64,000 nucleotides of DNA from Paragemmobacter kunshanensis (GTDB lineage: Bacteria > Pseudomonadota > Alphaproteobacteria > Rhodobacterales > Rhodobacteraceae). This document shows positions 29,036 to 38,815 of the stretch, piece by piece. Position numbers and translations under genes: made by a program. How positions within the stretch are numbered: the stretch's first letter is position 1; every line of letters begins with the position of its first letter. Under the pieces are notes generated by a model. It was given only the letters and a program-made list of their open reading frames with translations. It searched no databases and was not told the DNA's origin. The stretch spans positions 124,001 through 188,000 of the forward strand of contig NZ_JAALFE010000004.1 in assembly GCF_011059185.1 (NCBI RefSeq), read 5' to 3'.

Positions 29036-29530
29036 ATACCCCCTCTAGGGCAAGACCGCCCCAAGGCAGTCGTCGCGTTATCCAATGTTAAAAGTGTCGT
29101 GAAATGACCCCGCCGCGTCATTTTCATGGCAATTGCGGCAGGAACCGGGCCAGCCCGCAAACGGCCCCGCCGCCCGCCCTGCCGGCCGTCCTGCCGCCCC
29201 CGCCCCAGGCCCCCCGCCGGGGCCCTGCTGCTGTCTCGGTCCATCTCCGCACCATCGCCTTTCCGGGCCGGTCACGCACAGGCAGGCAGGGGCCGCACCG
29301 GCCCCGCCCTGCCCTGCCCGGGGTGATTCCCGGCCGACGGCCCGCCTTGCCACGGGACAGGCGCGCGTGCCTATCAACCGGGGGCCTAGACGGCTCAACC
29401 CCCGGTCCCTTCCCCGCGATAAACGCAAGTTTACGGCCCCGCCGCCGTCCTCCCGCGCAGCAAAAGGCCCCCGCCCTTCACAGGACGGGGGCCTTTGGCC
29501 ATTCCCGGCAGGTCGCGCGCGCCCCGCGCG
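29036..29530. other. Long intergenic stretch before the trpB terminator
   Basis: About 495 bases with no supported gene. It is GC-rich, and frames on both strands are Arg/Pro-rich without family features. Bases 29060-29110 could hold the promoter of the PepSY gene. The only clear structure is the terminator at 29463-29496. Confidence 0.5.
29463..29496 (-). terminator. Rho-independent terminator of trpB
   Basis: Perfect 11-bp stem (29463-29473 with 29486-29496) and a 12-base loop; on the minus strand it is preceded by the trpB stop 34 bases earlier and followed by a TTTT run. Nearly symmetrical, so it may also act on the plus strand. Confidence 0.85.
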
Positions 29531-30763
<1,233 letters not shown>

Positions 30764-31086
30764 CGCCCGCACTCCCTGTTCTCTCCCCCCCGATGTAGCG
30801 CCCTTGGCCGCCACAGGAAAGGCGGAGTTTGACGCAAACTCCGGTCCGAAATCTGACGCAGATTTCGCCCCCATCCCGCATCGCCCGCACACCCGGACAT
30901 CGACCCGATGTCCCCCCCGGAATTTGCGCCAGATTCCGCCGCGAATGTCTCGCCTCAGAATTCGCCTCGCCCAACCGCCCGCCCAACCGCCCGCCTCTGA
31001 CGCTTTCGTGAACACCGCCCGCTGAAACTCCGCCCGCCTCGCTTACGTAGCTCCGCCCGTTGCAATCAATGGACAGGAGCAATGCC
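30764..31086. other. Hairpin-rich region between trpB and the DUF4394 gene
   Basis: A 323-base gap upstream of trpB holding hairpins at 30823-30843, 30847-30867 and (imperfect) 30918-30938 and 30941-30964, plus direct repeats of CCGCCCAACCG-type sequence near 30967-30995. The promoters for trpB (minus) and for the DUF4394 gene (plus; AGGAG at 31074-31078) should lie here. A 12-base match, GTGCGGGCGATG, occurs at the trpB start and again about 120 bases upstream, hinting at partial duplication. Confidence 0.55.
30823..30867. repeat. Pair of AT-core hairpins upstream of trpB
   Basis: Arms 30823-30831/30835-30843 and 30847-30855/30859-30867, each a perfect 9-bp stem with loop ACG. Unlike the other members of this set they lie 60 to 100 bases upstream of a start codon, in the place where the end of trpF would be in an uninterrupted trpF-trpB operon. 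Confidence 0.8.
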
Positions 31087-31866
31087 ATGAAGACGCTTAC
31101 GACAACCCTCATCCTCGCCGCCGCCGCCACGGGTGCGGCCCATGCCGAAACTGCGCTGGGTCTGTCGGGCGACCGCACGCTGTTGATGATCGACACCGCC
31201 ACCGCCGCCGTGACGGGCAGCGTCGAGGCGCAGGGTGTCACCCGTCTGCTCGGCATCGACTACCGCCCCGGCACCGGCAAGATCATCGGCGTCACCGATG
31301 CCCAGACCATCGTGGAAATCGACCCGATGACCGGCGCCACCATGGAAATGGCCAAGATGAACACCATGCTGCCCGTCGCCGACGGCGCCGCCGTGATCGT
31401 CGATGTGAACCCCGCCGCCGACAAGCTGCGCTTCATGTCCGGCACCACGAACCACCGCGTCGACATGGCCACGGGCGAAGTCACCGTGGACGGCGCGCTG
31501 AACTTCGATCCCGCCGATGCCAATGCCTCGGTCCTGCCGATGGTCGTCGCCGTTGCCTATACCAACAGCTACGGCAAGCCGGAAAAGACCGCGATGTTCG
31601 ACATCGACGCGGGCCTCAACGCGCTCCTGCAGCAGACCGCGCCGAATGACGGCACGCTTGCCACCATCGGCAGCCTCGGCGTCACGCTGGACGGCCCCGT
31701 CGCGATGGATATCGCCACCACCGCCGATGGCACCAACACCGCCTGGATCGCAGCCATGGGCGGGCTGCACAAGCTCGACCTCGCCACCGGCATGGTTTCC
31801 GGCACGATGCCGATCACCGGCACCGACCAGCCGATCCGCGACCTGACGATCCTGCCCGCGATGTAA
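31087..31866 (+). CDS. Secreted DUF4394 protein
   Basis: A 259-residue exported protein with a signal peptide at 1-20 (LTTTLILAAAATGAAHA) and repeated beta-strand units, such as GLSGDRTLLMIDTA, GIDYRPGTGKIIGVTDAQTIVEIDP and VDVNPAADKLRFMSGTTNH. This pattern fits DUF4394, a beta-propeller-like family of unknown function. AGGAG lies 8 bases before the ATG at 31087. It is on the plus strand, inside what is normally the minus-strand trpF-trpB unit, so it looks like an insertion. Codon use is not obviously foreign (GC-rich third positions). Confidence 0.78.
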   Translation: MKTLTTTLILAAAATGAAHAETALGLSGDRTLLMIDTATAAVTGSVEAQGVTRLLGIDYRPGTGKIIGVTDAQTIVEIDPMTGATMEMAKMNTMLPVADGAAVIVDVNPAADKLRFMSGTTNHRVDMATGEVTVDGALNFDPADANASVLPMVVAVAYTNSYGKPEKTAMFDIDAGLNALLQQTAPNDGTLATIGSLGVTLDGPVAMDIATTADGTNTAWIAAMGGLHKLDLATGMVSGTMPITGTDQPIRDLTILPAM

Positions 31867-31899
31867 GCGGTCCCCGATCCCGGGACGCTCCCCCCGGGA

Positions 31900-32171
31900 T
31901 CACCCCGCCGCCCGGACAAAGGCCGCGATCCTCCCCGCATCCTTCTGTCCGGGCGCGCTTTCCACGCCCCTGCCCACAAGGCACCGAACGGCCCCAACCG
32001 GAATTTGCATCAAATTCCGTCGCGAATTCTGCGGCAGAATTCGCACCCCCTGCGCCGCCCGCACGAAATCCGCGATCCGGGCCGCACCCCGCGCCCCGGC
32101 CCGCCCGGTATCGAACGGCCGCAAACCGGAATTTGCGTCAAATTCCGTCGCGAATTCTGCGACAGAATTCG
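31900..32171 (-). pseudogene. Two degenerate copies of the trpF 3' end with hairpin pairs
   Basis: Just beyond the trpF stop the sequence repeats the last part of trpF. A second copy with the same [12 protein letters not shown] peptide (32049-32078) lies 128 bases after the first and a third, more diverged copy (GVESAPGQKDAGRIAAFVRAA, about 31900-31970) follows. Between them are hairpin pairs, at 31999-32044 and 32127-32172. Copies 2 and 3 are in the same frame as each other but not as trpF, and neither has a start. They look like relics of tandem or replacement recombination at the gene end. Confidence 0.75.
31999..32044. repeat. Hairpin pair between trpF 3'-end copies (distal)
   Basis: Arms 31999-32007/32011-32019 (loop CAT) and 32022-32031/32035-32044 (loop CGG). 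Nearly identical in sequence to the pair at 32127-32172, unlike most hairpins of this class in the window. Confidence 0.85.
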
Positions 32172-32172
32172 C
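32127..32172. repeat. Hairpin pair at the trpF stop codon
   Basis: Arms 32127-32135/32139-32147 (loop CGT) and 32150-32159/32163-32172 (loop CGA). The last arm base is the final base of the trpF TAG stop codon, so the hairpin begins exactly at the gene end. Confidence 0.85.
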
Positions 32173-32813
32173 TACCCCTGCGCCGCCCGCACGAAATCCG
32201 CGATCCGCGCCGCATCCTTCACCCCCGGCGCGCTTTCCACACCCGATGCCACATCCACCTGCCGCGCCCCCGTCAGACGCACCGCCTCGGCCACGTTCCC
32301 GGGCGTCAGACCCCCGGCCAGCATCCAGGGCTTCAGCCATTTCCGCCCCACCAGCAGCCGCCAGTCGAAGGCCAGCCCGTTCCCCCCCGGCAGCACGGCA
32401 TCCTTCGGCGGCTTGGCGTCGATCAGCAACTGATCCGCCGCCAGCGAAATCTCGGTCAGCGCGGCCAGATCCGCCTCGCCCGCCACCCCGATCACCTTCA
32501 TCACCGGCAATCCATACCGCGCCCGGATCTCGGCCACCCGCGCCACGCTCTCATGTCCATGCAGTTGCAGCATGTCCAGCGGCACCCCCGCCACGATGGC
32601 ATCCAGCGTCGCGTCATCCGCATCCACCACCAACGCCACCTTGCACAGCCCCGGCGGCGCAGCCAGCGCCAGCGCCCGCGCCGCCTCCACCGTCACGAAA
32701 CGCGGCGAGGGGGCAAAGAAGTTGAACCCCGCATAACCCGCCCCCGCCGCCGCCACGGCATCCACATCCGCCACGGTCCGCAGACCGCAGATCTTCACCC
32801 GTACCTCTGCCAT
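32172..32813 (-). CDS. trpF: Phosphoribosylanthranilate isomerase
   Basis: Third step of tryptophan synthesis, an Amadori rearrangement on a TIM barrel. The 213 residues contain [13 protein letters not shown] (general-base Cys), [23 protein letters not shown], the [12 protein letters not shown] loop and [22 protein letters not shown] with the general-acid Asp. ATG at 32813, three bases after the lapA stop codon ends, so it is co-translated with lapA. Its own stop abuts hairpins and degenerate copies of its 3' end. Confidence 0.94.
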   Translation of the reverse strand: MAEVRVKICGLRTVADVDAVAAAGAGYAGFNFFAPSPRFVTVEAARALALAAPPGLCKVALVVDADDATLDAIVAGVPLDMLQLHGHESVARVAEIRARYGLPVMKVIGVAGEADLAALTEISLAADQLLIDAKPPKDAVLPGGNGLAFDWRLLVGRKWLKPWMLAGGLTPGNVAEAVRLTGARQVDVASGVESAPGVKDAARIADFVRAAQG

Positions 32814-32816
32814 GGC

Positions 32817-33176
32817 TCAGCCCGCCTTGCGCTTCTCGATCAGCGCCAGCACATCATCCCCCGGCACCGAGCGGGAATCCCTCATCACCTCAAGCTCCCG
32901 CTCCAGCCGCGCCAGGTCCCGCCCGCGCTGGCTTGCCGTCTTGCGATGCTTGTGTTCGCGCAGCCATTCCCAGGTGAACCCGATCAGCACACCGGCCGCC
33001 ACCCCGCCCAGGATCACCAGGAACAGCGGCAGTTCCATCTGCCAGGACAGGCCCAGCAGCGCCCCCACATCCTCGGGCAGGAACCGCACCGGCACCACGG
33101 TCCGATTGGCCAGCGCCATGGTCAGCAGCACCAGCAGCAAGACGGCGATCAGGGCATAACGAAGCGTGCGCAGCAT
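32817..33176 (-). CDS. lapA: LapA-domain (DUF1049) membrane protein
   Basis: A 119-residue protein with two hydrophobic helices (about residues 5-24 and 45-68) and a charged C-terminal tail (EWLREHKHRKTASQRGRDLARLERELEVMRD) that should form a coiled coil. This matches LapA/DUF1049; in E. coli LapA works with LapB in controlling lipopolysaccharide synthesis. Between ihfB and trpF on the same strand, a position known from relatives. No LapB is in view. Confidence 0.82.
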   Translation of the reverse strand: MLRTLRYALIAVLLLVLLTMALANRTVVPVRFLPEDVGALLGLSWQMELPLFLVILGGVAAGVLIGFTWEWLREHKHRKTASQRGRDLARLERELEVMRDSRSVPGDDVLALIEKRKAG

Positions 33177-33253
33177 CCCAGGGTCCTCATCCTTGAACCC
33201 CGACTATCGCGCCAGCCCACCCCGCATGCAAGACGCAGGGCCCGGGAAAAGCA

Positions 33254-33538
33254 TCAGACCTTGCCGTTCAGCCGGTCGCGCAGCAGCTTTCCGGTCTTGA
33301 AGAAGGGCACCTTCTTGTCCTCGACCTTCACCGCCTCGCCGGTGCGCGGGTTGCGGCCCAGCCGCGCATCGCGCGACTTCACCGAAAACGCGCCGAAACC
33401 GCGCAGCTCGACCCGGTCCCCCTTGGCCAAGGCTTCGATGATTTCCTCGAAGACCGTGTTCACGATGCGCTCGACATGGCGCTGCGTGAGATGCGGGTTC
33501 TCATCCGCGATCTTCTGGATCAGTTCCGAACGGATCAT
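33254..33538 (-). CDS. ihfB: Integration host factor beta subunit
   Basis: DNA-bending protein that with IhfA shapes the nucleoid and regulatory complexes. The 94 residues start [17 protein letters not shown] and contain the HU/IHF arm, [25 protein letters not shown]. The start at 33538 gives the family N-terminus; the 13 earlier in-frame residues are rejected. Lies between rpsA and lapA, the conserved rpsA-ihfB order, but a strong terminator after rpsA separates the two transcripts. Confidence 0.95.
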   Translation of the reverse strand: MIRSELIQKIADENPHLTQRHVERIVNTVFEEIIEALAKGDRVELRGFGAFSVKSRDARLGRNPRTGEAVKVEDKKVPFFKTGKLLRDRLNGKV

Positions 33539-33731
33539 CCAAGTCCCCCCTGTGGTCCCGTTATGCCCGGTTGCCACGCTGTTGTTTGCCTTGGACTATA
33601 GGCAAAAAATGCCATCGCACAACGAAAACGAAACAGACCATCCGTTTGGCCCGCTGCTATGGCCGCCGGGCAACCGCCATCCGGCCACAGCTTGCGCCAG
33701 CAAGGGCCCCCGGAACAAGCCCGCCGAAACA

Positions 33732-33759
33732 GAAAGGCCCCGCCGAAGCGGGGCCTTTC
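33732..33759 (-). terminator. Rho-independent terminator of rpsA
   Basis: Perfect 12-bp stem (33732-33743 with 33748-33759) closed by a TTCG tetraloop on the minus strand, 24 bases after the rpsA stop. The following bases are CTGTTTCGG; the T-tract is short. Confidence 0.85.
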
Positions 33760-33783
33760 CGTGTTTTCAGACCGAAGTCAGGC

Positions 33784-35463
33784 TCAGTTGCCGCCCTTCA
33801 GCGCCGCGCCAAGGATATCCCCCAGCGATGCACCCGAATCGGACGAGCCATACTGTTCCACAGCCTCTTTCTCTTCGGCGATCTCGCGCGCCTTGATCGA
33901 CAGGCCCAGACGGCGGGTCTTCGGGTCGATGTTGGTCACCCGCACATCGACGGAATCACCCACCTGGAACCGCTCGGGCCGCTGGTCGGCCCGATCACGC
34001 GACAGGTCGGACCGGCGGATGAACGACTTGGCGCCGTTATACTCCACCTCGATCCCGCCATCCTCGATCGCCGTCACGGCAACCGTGATGACCGAACCGC
34101 GCTTCACGCCATCCACCGCATCGGTGAACGAATCGTCGCCCAGTGCCTTGATCGACAGCGAGATGCGCTCCTTCTCCACATCCACCTCGGTGACCGCGGC
34201 CTTGACCGTGTCGCCCTTGCGGTAGTTCTGGATGGCATCCTCGCCGCGCTGATCCCAGGACAGGTCCGAAAGGTGGACCATGCCGTCGATATCGTTGTCC
34301 AGGCCGACGAACAGACCGAATTCGGTGATGTTCTTGACTTCGCCCTCGATGGTCGACCCGACCGGATGGGTTTCCGCAAACACTTCCCACGGGTTGCGCT
34401 GCGTCTGCTTCAGGCCCAGCGACACGCGGCGCTTGGCGCTGTCGATCTCCAGCACCATGACGTCCACCTCCTGCGAGGTAGAGACGATCTTGCCGGGATG
34501 CACGTTCTTCTTCGTCCAGCTCATTTCCGAGACATGGACCAGACCCTCGACACCGGCTTCCAGCTCCACGAAGGCGCCGTAATCGGTGATGTTGGTCACG
34601 CGGCCCTTGTGGACCGAACCCAGCGGATAGGCGCGCTCCACGGCATCCCACGGATCGGCCTGCAGCTGCTTCATGCCCAGGCTGATGCGGTGCGTGTCCT
34701 TGTTGATCTTGATGACCTGCACCTTGATCGTCTCGCCGATGGCCAGGATCTCGGACGGGTGGTTCACCCGGCGCCAGGCCATGTCGGTCACGTGCAGCAG
34801 GCCGTCCACGCCGCCCAGATCGACGAAGGCGCCGTATTCGGTGATGTTCTTCACCACGCCGTCGATGGTCTGGCCCTCGGTCAGGTTGCCGATCACTTCG
34901 GCGCGCTGTTCCGCACGGCTTTCCTCAAGGATCGCACGGCGCGAGACAACGATGTTGCCGCGGCGACGGTCCATCTTCAGGATCTGGAAGGGCTGCTTCA
35001 TGCCCATCAGCGGGCCCGCATCACGCACGGGGCGCACGTCAACCTGCGAACCCGGCAGGAACGCAACAGCGCCGCCCAGATCCACGGTAAAGCCACCCTT
35101 GACGCGGCCGAAGATCGCGCCGTCGACGCGGGTCTCGGCGGCATAGGCCTTTTCAAGGCGATCCCAGGCTTCCTCGCGGCGGGCCTTCTCGCGGCTGATG
35201 ACCGCTTCACCGCGGGCATTCTCCACGCGGTCCAGATAGACCTCGACCTCGTCGCCCACATTGATGTTGGGCTGCTCGCCGGGATTTGCGAATTCCTTCA
35301 GGTCGATGCGGCCTTCCATCTTGTAGCCCACATCGACGATGGCCTGGCCCGCCTCGATGGCGATGACCTTGCCTTTGACAACCGTTCCCTCTTCGGGGGT
35401 GTCAATCTCGAAGCTCTCCTTCAGAAGGGCTTCGAATTCTTCCATAGCGTTTTTCGCGCACAT
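33784..35463 (-). CDS. rpsA: 30S ribosomal protein S1
   Basis: Binds mRNA at the ribosome. The 559 residues carry six S1 (OB-fold) repeats: two N-terminal divergent repeats (about 28-95 and 115-180), then four clear ones with GRVTNITDYGAFVELE-type motifs (for example VKNITEYGAFVDLGG, VKNITEFGLFVGL), and an acidic, flexible tail. Three starts are in frame; the ATG at 35463 has AAAGGAC about 8 bases before it and is preferred to the ATG at 35484. In relatives it follows cmk directly; here four genes intervene. Confidence 0.97.
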   Translation of the reverse strand: MCAKNAMEEFEALLKESFEIDTPEEGTVVKGKVIAIEAGQAIVDVGYKMEGRIDLKEFANPGEQPNINVGDEVEVYLDRVENARGEAVISREKARREEAWDRLEKAYAAETRVDGAIFGRVKGGFTVDLGGAVAFLPGSQVDVRPVRDAGPLMGMKQPFQILKMDRRRGNIVVSRRAILEESRAEQRAEVIGNLTEGQTIDGVVKNITEYGAFVDLGGVDGLLHVTDMAWRRVNHPSEILAIGETIKVQVIKINKDTHRISLGMKQLQADPWDAVERAYPLGSVHKGRVTNITDYGAFVELEAGVEGLVHVSEMSWTKKNVHPGKIVSTSQEVDVMVLEIDSAKRRVSLGLKQTQRNPWEVFAETHPVGSTIEGEVKNITEFGLFVGLDNDIDGMVHLSDLSWDQRGEDAIQNYRKGDTVKAAVTEVDVEKERISLSIKALGDDSFTDAVDGVKRGSVITVAVTAIEDGGIEVEYNGAKSFIRRSDLSRDRADQRPERFQVGDSVDVRVTNIDPKTRRLGLSIKAREIAEEKEAVEQYGSSDSGASLGDILGAALKGGN

Positions 35464-35752
35464 ATGCAGTTCGTCCTTTGTCATGGTTTTCGGGCCATGC
35501 GGTTGTCTCCGCAGGTCTTTGGCTGGCCCCTCCGGAAAAAGACCGCCGCCGCCGGAAACCGGCCCTGCCGCGACTCTCCCATCAGGATTGGGGGCCTATA
35601 GTCCCTCGGGCCAAGGAAAACAAGCGCCAAGCGCCGCCCCCGCGGGAAACCGCCCGCCGCTTCGCCCTAAGGAAACGGGCGGCGCGGACGTCTTAACCGA
35701 ATGTCAGGCCCTCATCCGCCAGGATGGTCGCCACCCCGGACGGAGTCGCAAG

Positions 35753-36103
35753 ATGAACACCTATCACTGCCTCATCGAACTGAAACCCGAGGCCCGCGCC
35801 CTCTCCTTCGCCCATGCCGTGGGCCTCTGGCTCAACCATCTGGCCAGCCTGAACCTCGTCTCCGACTGGCGCCTGATGCGCCGCAAGTTCGGCCTCGCCT
35901 CCGGCCGCCACACCGATTTCGTGCTGGAGATCGAAATCGAAGGCATGGCCGCGCTGGATGCGGCCTTCACCGCGCTGGCCGATGCCGATGATCACGCGGT
36001 CCAGCTTTACGAAAAGATGCATGCGATGATCGAAAGCGCCGAAATCGGCCTCTACCGCCCCTATCCCGACCCGTCCCAGCGCGAACGCATCGCCCTCATC
36101 TGA
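35753..36103 (+). CDS. DUF6614-like conserved protein
   Basis: A 116-residue soluble protein: MNTYHCLIELKPEARALSF, then AVGLWLNHLASLNLVSDWRLMRRKFGLASGRHTDFVLEIEIEGMAALD. It has an alpha/beta ferredoxin-like feel with HxxxE features; I think it is the family listed as DUF6614 but cannot confirm. GGAG lies about 8 bases before the ATG. It is followed 31 bases later by four GC-rich repeats. Function unknown. Confidence 0.6.
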   Translation: MNTYHCLIELKPEARALSFAHAVGLWLNHLASLNLVSDWRLMRRKFGLASGRHTDFVLEIEIEGMAALDAAFTALADADDHAVQLYEKMHAMIESAEIGLYRPYPDPSQRERIALI

Positions 36104-36134
36104 CCCGCGCCCCCCACCCCGAAGCACCGCACCT

Positions 36135-36276
36135 GTAGGGCGGGGTTCACCCCGCCACCCCCAAACCCACACCCGTAAGGCGGGGGTCTCCCCGCCACCC
36201 CCAAACCCACACCCGTAAGGCGGGGTTCACCCCGCCCCCCCAAACCTCACACCCGTAAGGCGGGGTTCACCCCGCC
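36135..36276 (+). repeat. Four tandem GC-rich palindromes, 40-base period
   Basis: Copies of the GGCGGGGTTCACCCCGCC family start at 36135, 36175, 36215 and 36255, exactly 40 bases apart, with CCCCAAACCCACACCCGTAA-type spacers. The second copy has a changed loop (GGTCTC for GGTTCA). The fourth copy contains the EamA stop codon at 36267-36269. Confidence 0.9.
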
Positions 36277-37181
36277 CCCCCGACCCACCCCAACCGCCGC
36301 AGCACCCGACCGTCGACCGCCAGCAACCCCAGCCCGATCAACCCCATCCCCGCGTAATGCTGCCCCCCCAGCCGCTCGCCCAGAAACAGCCAGCCCAGGA
36401 CAATCGCACTCGGCGGGATCAGCAGCGTCACCAGCGCGGTGTTCACCGCCCCTACAGAGGCCAGCAGCCGAAAGAAGATCACATAGGCCAGCGCCGTCGA
36501 CACCACCGCCAGCGCCACCACCGCGCCAATCACCGGCAGACCCGGCATCGCAAGGGCCCAGGGCCGGTCGATCACCCCCGCCACCGGGATCATCATCACC
36601 GCCGTCGCCGTCAACTGCCCCAGCGCCACCTGCGCCGATGACAGGCCCATGCCCCGGAAGCGGCGGCCAAAGCTCGCCGCCACGCCATAGGACAGCGCCG
36701 CGCCAAGGCAGGCCAGCATGCCCGTCAGGGCGAGCCCCTCCCCCACAAGCCCGGGATGCCCGATCAGAACCACCACGCCCAGGAAGCCGAACCCGATGCC
36801 GATGGCCCGCTGCGCCGTCATCCGCTCATCGGCCAGCACGACATGCGCCACCAGGATGGAAAAGATCGGTGTCGTCGCATTCAGGATCGCGGCAAGGCCG
36901 CTCGGGATCATGGTCTGCGCCCAGAACAGCAGGCTGAAGGGAACCAGGTTGTTCAACAGCCCCATGATCGCAAAGGCGGGAACCGCCCGGCGCAGAAGGG
37001 GCCAGGCATCGCCGCCCGGCCGGATCACCGCGGCCAGCACCAGCGCGGCAATCCCCGTACGCGCCAGAACGATGGTCAGCGGCGGCACCTCCCGCACCGC
37101 GACCGCCGCAAGGAAAAAGGCCCCGCCCCACAGAAAGGACAAAAGGATCAGCAATCCCCAATCCCGCACCGTCATCTGCAT
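36267..37181 (-). CDS. EamA/DMT-family transporter
   Basis: A 304-residue polytopic protein with ten hydrophobic helices in two EamA units; LLILLSFLWGGAFFLAAVAV is the first and VLADERMTAQRAIGIGFGFLGVVVL lies at the end of the first unit. Substrate unknown. The start is one of two ATGs at 37181 and 37175. The reading frame ends inside the GC-rich repeat (GGGGTGA), so the native C-terminus was probably changed by the repeat. Stands in the block that separates cmk from rpsA. Confidence 0.82.
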   Translation of the reverse strand: MQMTVRDWGLLILLSFLWGGAFFLAAVAVREVPPLTIVLARTGIAALVLAAVIRPGGDAWPLLRRAVPAFAIMGLLNNLVPFSLLFWAQTMIPSGLAAILNATTPIFSILVAHVVLADERMTAQRAIGIGFGFLGVVVLIGHPGLVGEGLALTGMLACLGAALSYGVAASFGRRFRGMGLSSAQVALGQLTATAVMMIPVAGVIDRPWALAMPGLPVIGAVVALAVVSTALAYVIFFRLLASVGAVNTALVTLLIPPSAIVLGWLFLGERLGGQHYAGMGLIGLGLLAVDGRVLRRLGWVGGAG

Positions 37182-37305
37182 CCCGCCTGCCCTCCCGTCT
37201 CTGCCCCGCCTGCCTAAAGGCCCGCCCGTCCCCTGTCTGGCAGGTTTCGGACCTCATCACATCTTGCGCCTCGCCACATCGCGGGGCTTGGCCTAACCTT
37301 GGCCC

Positions 37306-37902
37306 ATGCTGGATTTCGACACATGCAACACGGCCCGGCTGCGGCGCGACCCGGATTATGACGGCCGCTTCTTCACGGCGGTCCGGACAACCGGCATCTA
37401 TTGCCGCCCCGTCTGCCCGGTAAAGCAGCCGCTCACCCGGAACGTCTCCTTCTTCCCCACGGCGGCGGCGGCGGAACGGGCGGGCTACCGGCCCTGCCTG
37501 CGCTGCCGCCCGGAAACCGCCCCCTTCTGCCCGGCCTGGAACGGCACCAGAACCACCGTCGAACGCGCCCTGCGCATGATCGAGGATGGCGCCCTCGATC
37601 ACGCCACGGTCGAGACGCTGGCCCATCGCCTCGGCATCGGCGCGCGGCACCTCTCGCGCCTCTTCCTGCGCCATCTCGGGGCCTCCCCGCTTCAGGCCGC
37701 CCGCACCCTGCGCATCGGCCGGGCCAAGCGGCTGATCGACCAGACCGATCTGCCCATGGCCGAGATCGCGCTTCAGGCAGGCTTCGGCAGCATCCGCAGT
37801 TTCAACGCCGCCTTCCGCACCCTCTATGGCCGCGAACCCTCCGCCCTGCGCCGCGGGCCGGGCAGGCAAGGGGCGGCTCTCTGCGCATCAGCGCACGCTT
37901 AA
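37306..37902 (+). CDS. AdaA-like methylphosphotriester repair regulator
   Basis: A 198-residue two-domain protein. Residues 5-70 are the Ada N-terminal zinc domain with cysteines 33, 37, 64 and 67; the first is expected to accept a methyl group from DNA phosphotriesters. Residues 80-185 form an AraC-type helix-turn-helix pair (VETLAHRLGIGARHLSRLF and AEIALQAGFGSIRSFNAAFR). It lacks the O6-methylguanine transferase or AlkA domain that often follows in proteobacteria, so it resembles the short AdaA of Bacillus. It should sense alkylation damage and activate repair genes; no target is in the window. Confidence 0.8.
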   Translation: MLDFDTCNTARLRRDPDYDGRFFTAVRTTGIYCRPVCPVKQPLTRNVSFFPTAAAAERAGYRPCLRCRPETAPFCPAWNGTRTTVERALRMIEDGALDHATVETLAHRLGIGARHLSRLFLRHLGASPLQAARTLRIGRAKRLIDQTDLPMAEIALQAGFGSIRSFNAAFRTLYGREPSALRRGPGRQGAALCASAHA

Positions 37903-38041
37903 CCACGATCACCCCACCTCGCCTGCCGGAATTTGTATGCACACCCGTCTGCACTGGCGTGCTGCACTGGAAAGCTGAACAGTCGCCAACCGTGATTCCA
38001 GCCAAAAACCCTTTGCGATCAGCCCGTTAACCAAGCCCGGC

Positions 38042-38815
38042 TCAGGGCATCAACTGCCCGCCATTCACCTCGATCACCTGCCCCACGACATATCCCGACA
38101 GGCTCGCACAGGCCAGAAACAGATAGGCCCCCACACAATCCTCCGGCCCGCCCAGCCGCCCCGCCGGGATCGTGGCAAGCTGTGCCTGCAATTGCGCTTC
38201 GGTCGAATAGCGCTCATGGAACGGCGTGGTGATCACCCCCGGCGCCACGGCGTTCACCCGAATACCGAACGGAATCAACTCCTTGGCCATCCCCCGCGTC
38301 ACATTGTGGACAAAGGCCTTGGACGAACCATAAAGCCCCGCCCCCCCGCTCGCCCCGTTCCGCGCCGCGACCGAAGTGGTATTGATGATGAACCCGCCCC
38401 CCGCCGCCTTCAGGGGCGCGATGGCGGCCTGCGAGGCCACCACCACCGACCGCGCGTTCAGATCCATGATCTCGTCATAATCCGCTTCGGAAACAAGGGC
38501 ATAGGGCACCCGCCGCACCATCCCGCCCGCATTGTTGATCAACCCGTCCAGCCGCCCAAAGGCCCCCAAGGCCCCCTCCACCGCCGCCCGCGCTCCCGCC
38601 CCGGTGGACAGATCCGCCCGGATCAGCACCGCCTCCCCGCCTGCCGCCTCGATCTCGTAAGCCACTGCTTTCGCAGCATCTTCGCTGGAATTGTAATGCA
38701 ATCCCACCCGCGCGCCCTGCGCCGCGAAGGCCCGCGCCACCGCCGCCCCGATGCCCGTGCTGGCCCCCGTCACCAGCACCGCCTTGCCCTGCAACTCCGG
38801 CAACCGCATGCCCAT
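38042..38815 (-). CDS. SDR-family oxidoreductase
   Basis: A 257-residue short-chain dehydrogenase/reductase. GASTGIGAAVARAFAAQGARVGL (cofactor loop TGxxxGIG), NNAGG, the catalytic Ser in NTTSVAARNG, YGSSKAF (Tyr-x3-Lys) and the family C-terminus GYVVGQVIEVNGG. The sequence after the second strand (HYNSSEDAAK) suggests NADP(H) preference. Substrate unknown. Its ATG overlaps the cmk stop by one base (TGATG) with GGAGGGG before it, so it is translated with cmk. Confidence 0.85.
   Translation of the reverse strand: MGMRLPELQGKAVLVTGASTGIGAAVARAFAAQGARVGLHYNSSEDAAKAVAYEIEAAGGEAVLIRADLSTGAGARAAVEGALGAFGRLDGLINNAGGMVRRVPYALVSEADYDEIMDLNARSVVVASQAAIAPLKAAGGGFIINTTSVAARNGASGGAGLYGSSKAFVHNVTRGMAKELIPFGIRVNAVAPGVITTPFHERYSTEAQLQAQLATIPAGRLGGPEDCVGAYLFLACASLSGYVVGQVIEVNGGQLMP

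Noticed and set aside
29036-29530. Several open frames in the gap before trpB
   Set aside because: All are Arg/Pro/Ala-rich with no ribosome site or domain; only the trpB terminator is supported.
30764-31015. N-terminal extension of TrpB by 84 residues
   Set aside because: It runs through hairpin repeats and is absent from the family; ATG 30763 with a good ribosome site gives the normal N-terminus.
31900-32340. Minus-strand open frame of 146 codons over the end of trpF
   Set aside because: It starts inside trpF in another frame and then reads the degenerate trpF copies and hairpins; better explained as relics than as a gene.
36135-36276. Four regularly spaced palindromes as a CRISPR array
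   Set aside because: Spacers are only about 18 bases and almost identical to each other, and no cas gene is present; it is a tandem repeat.
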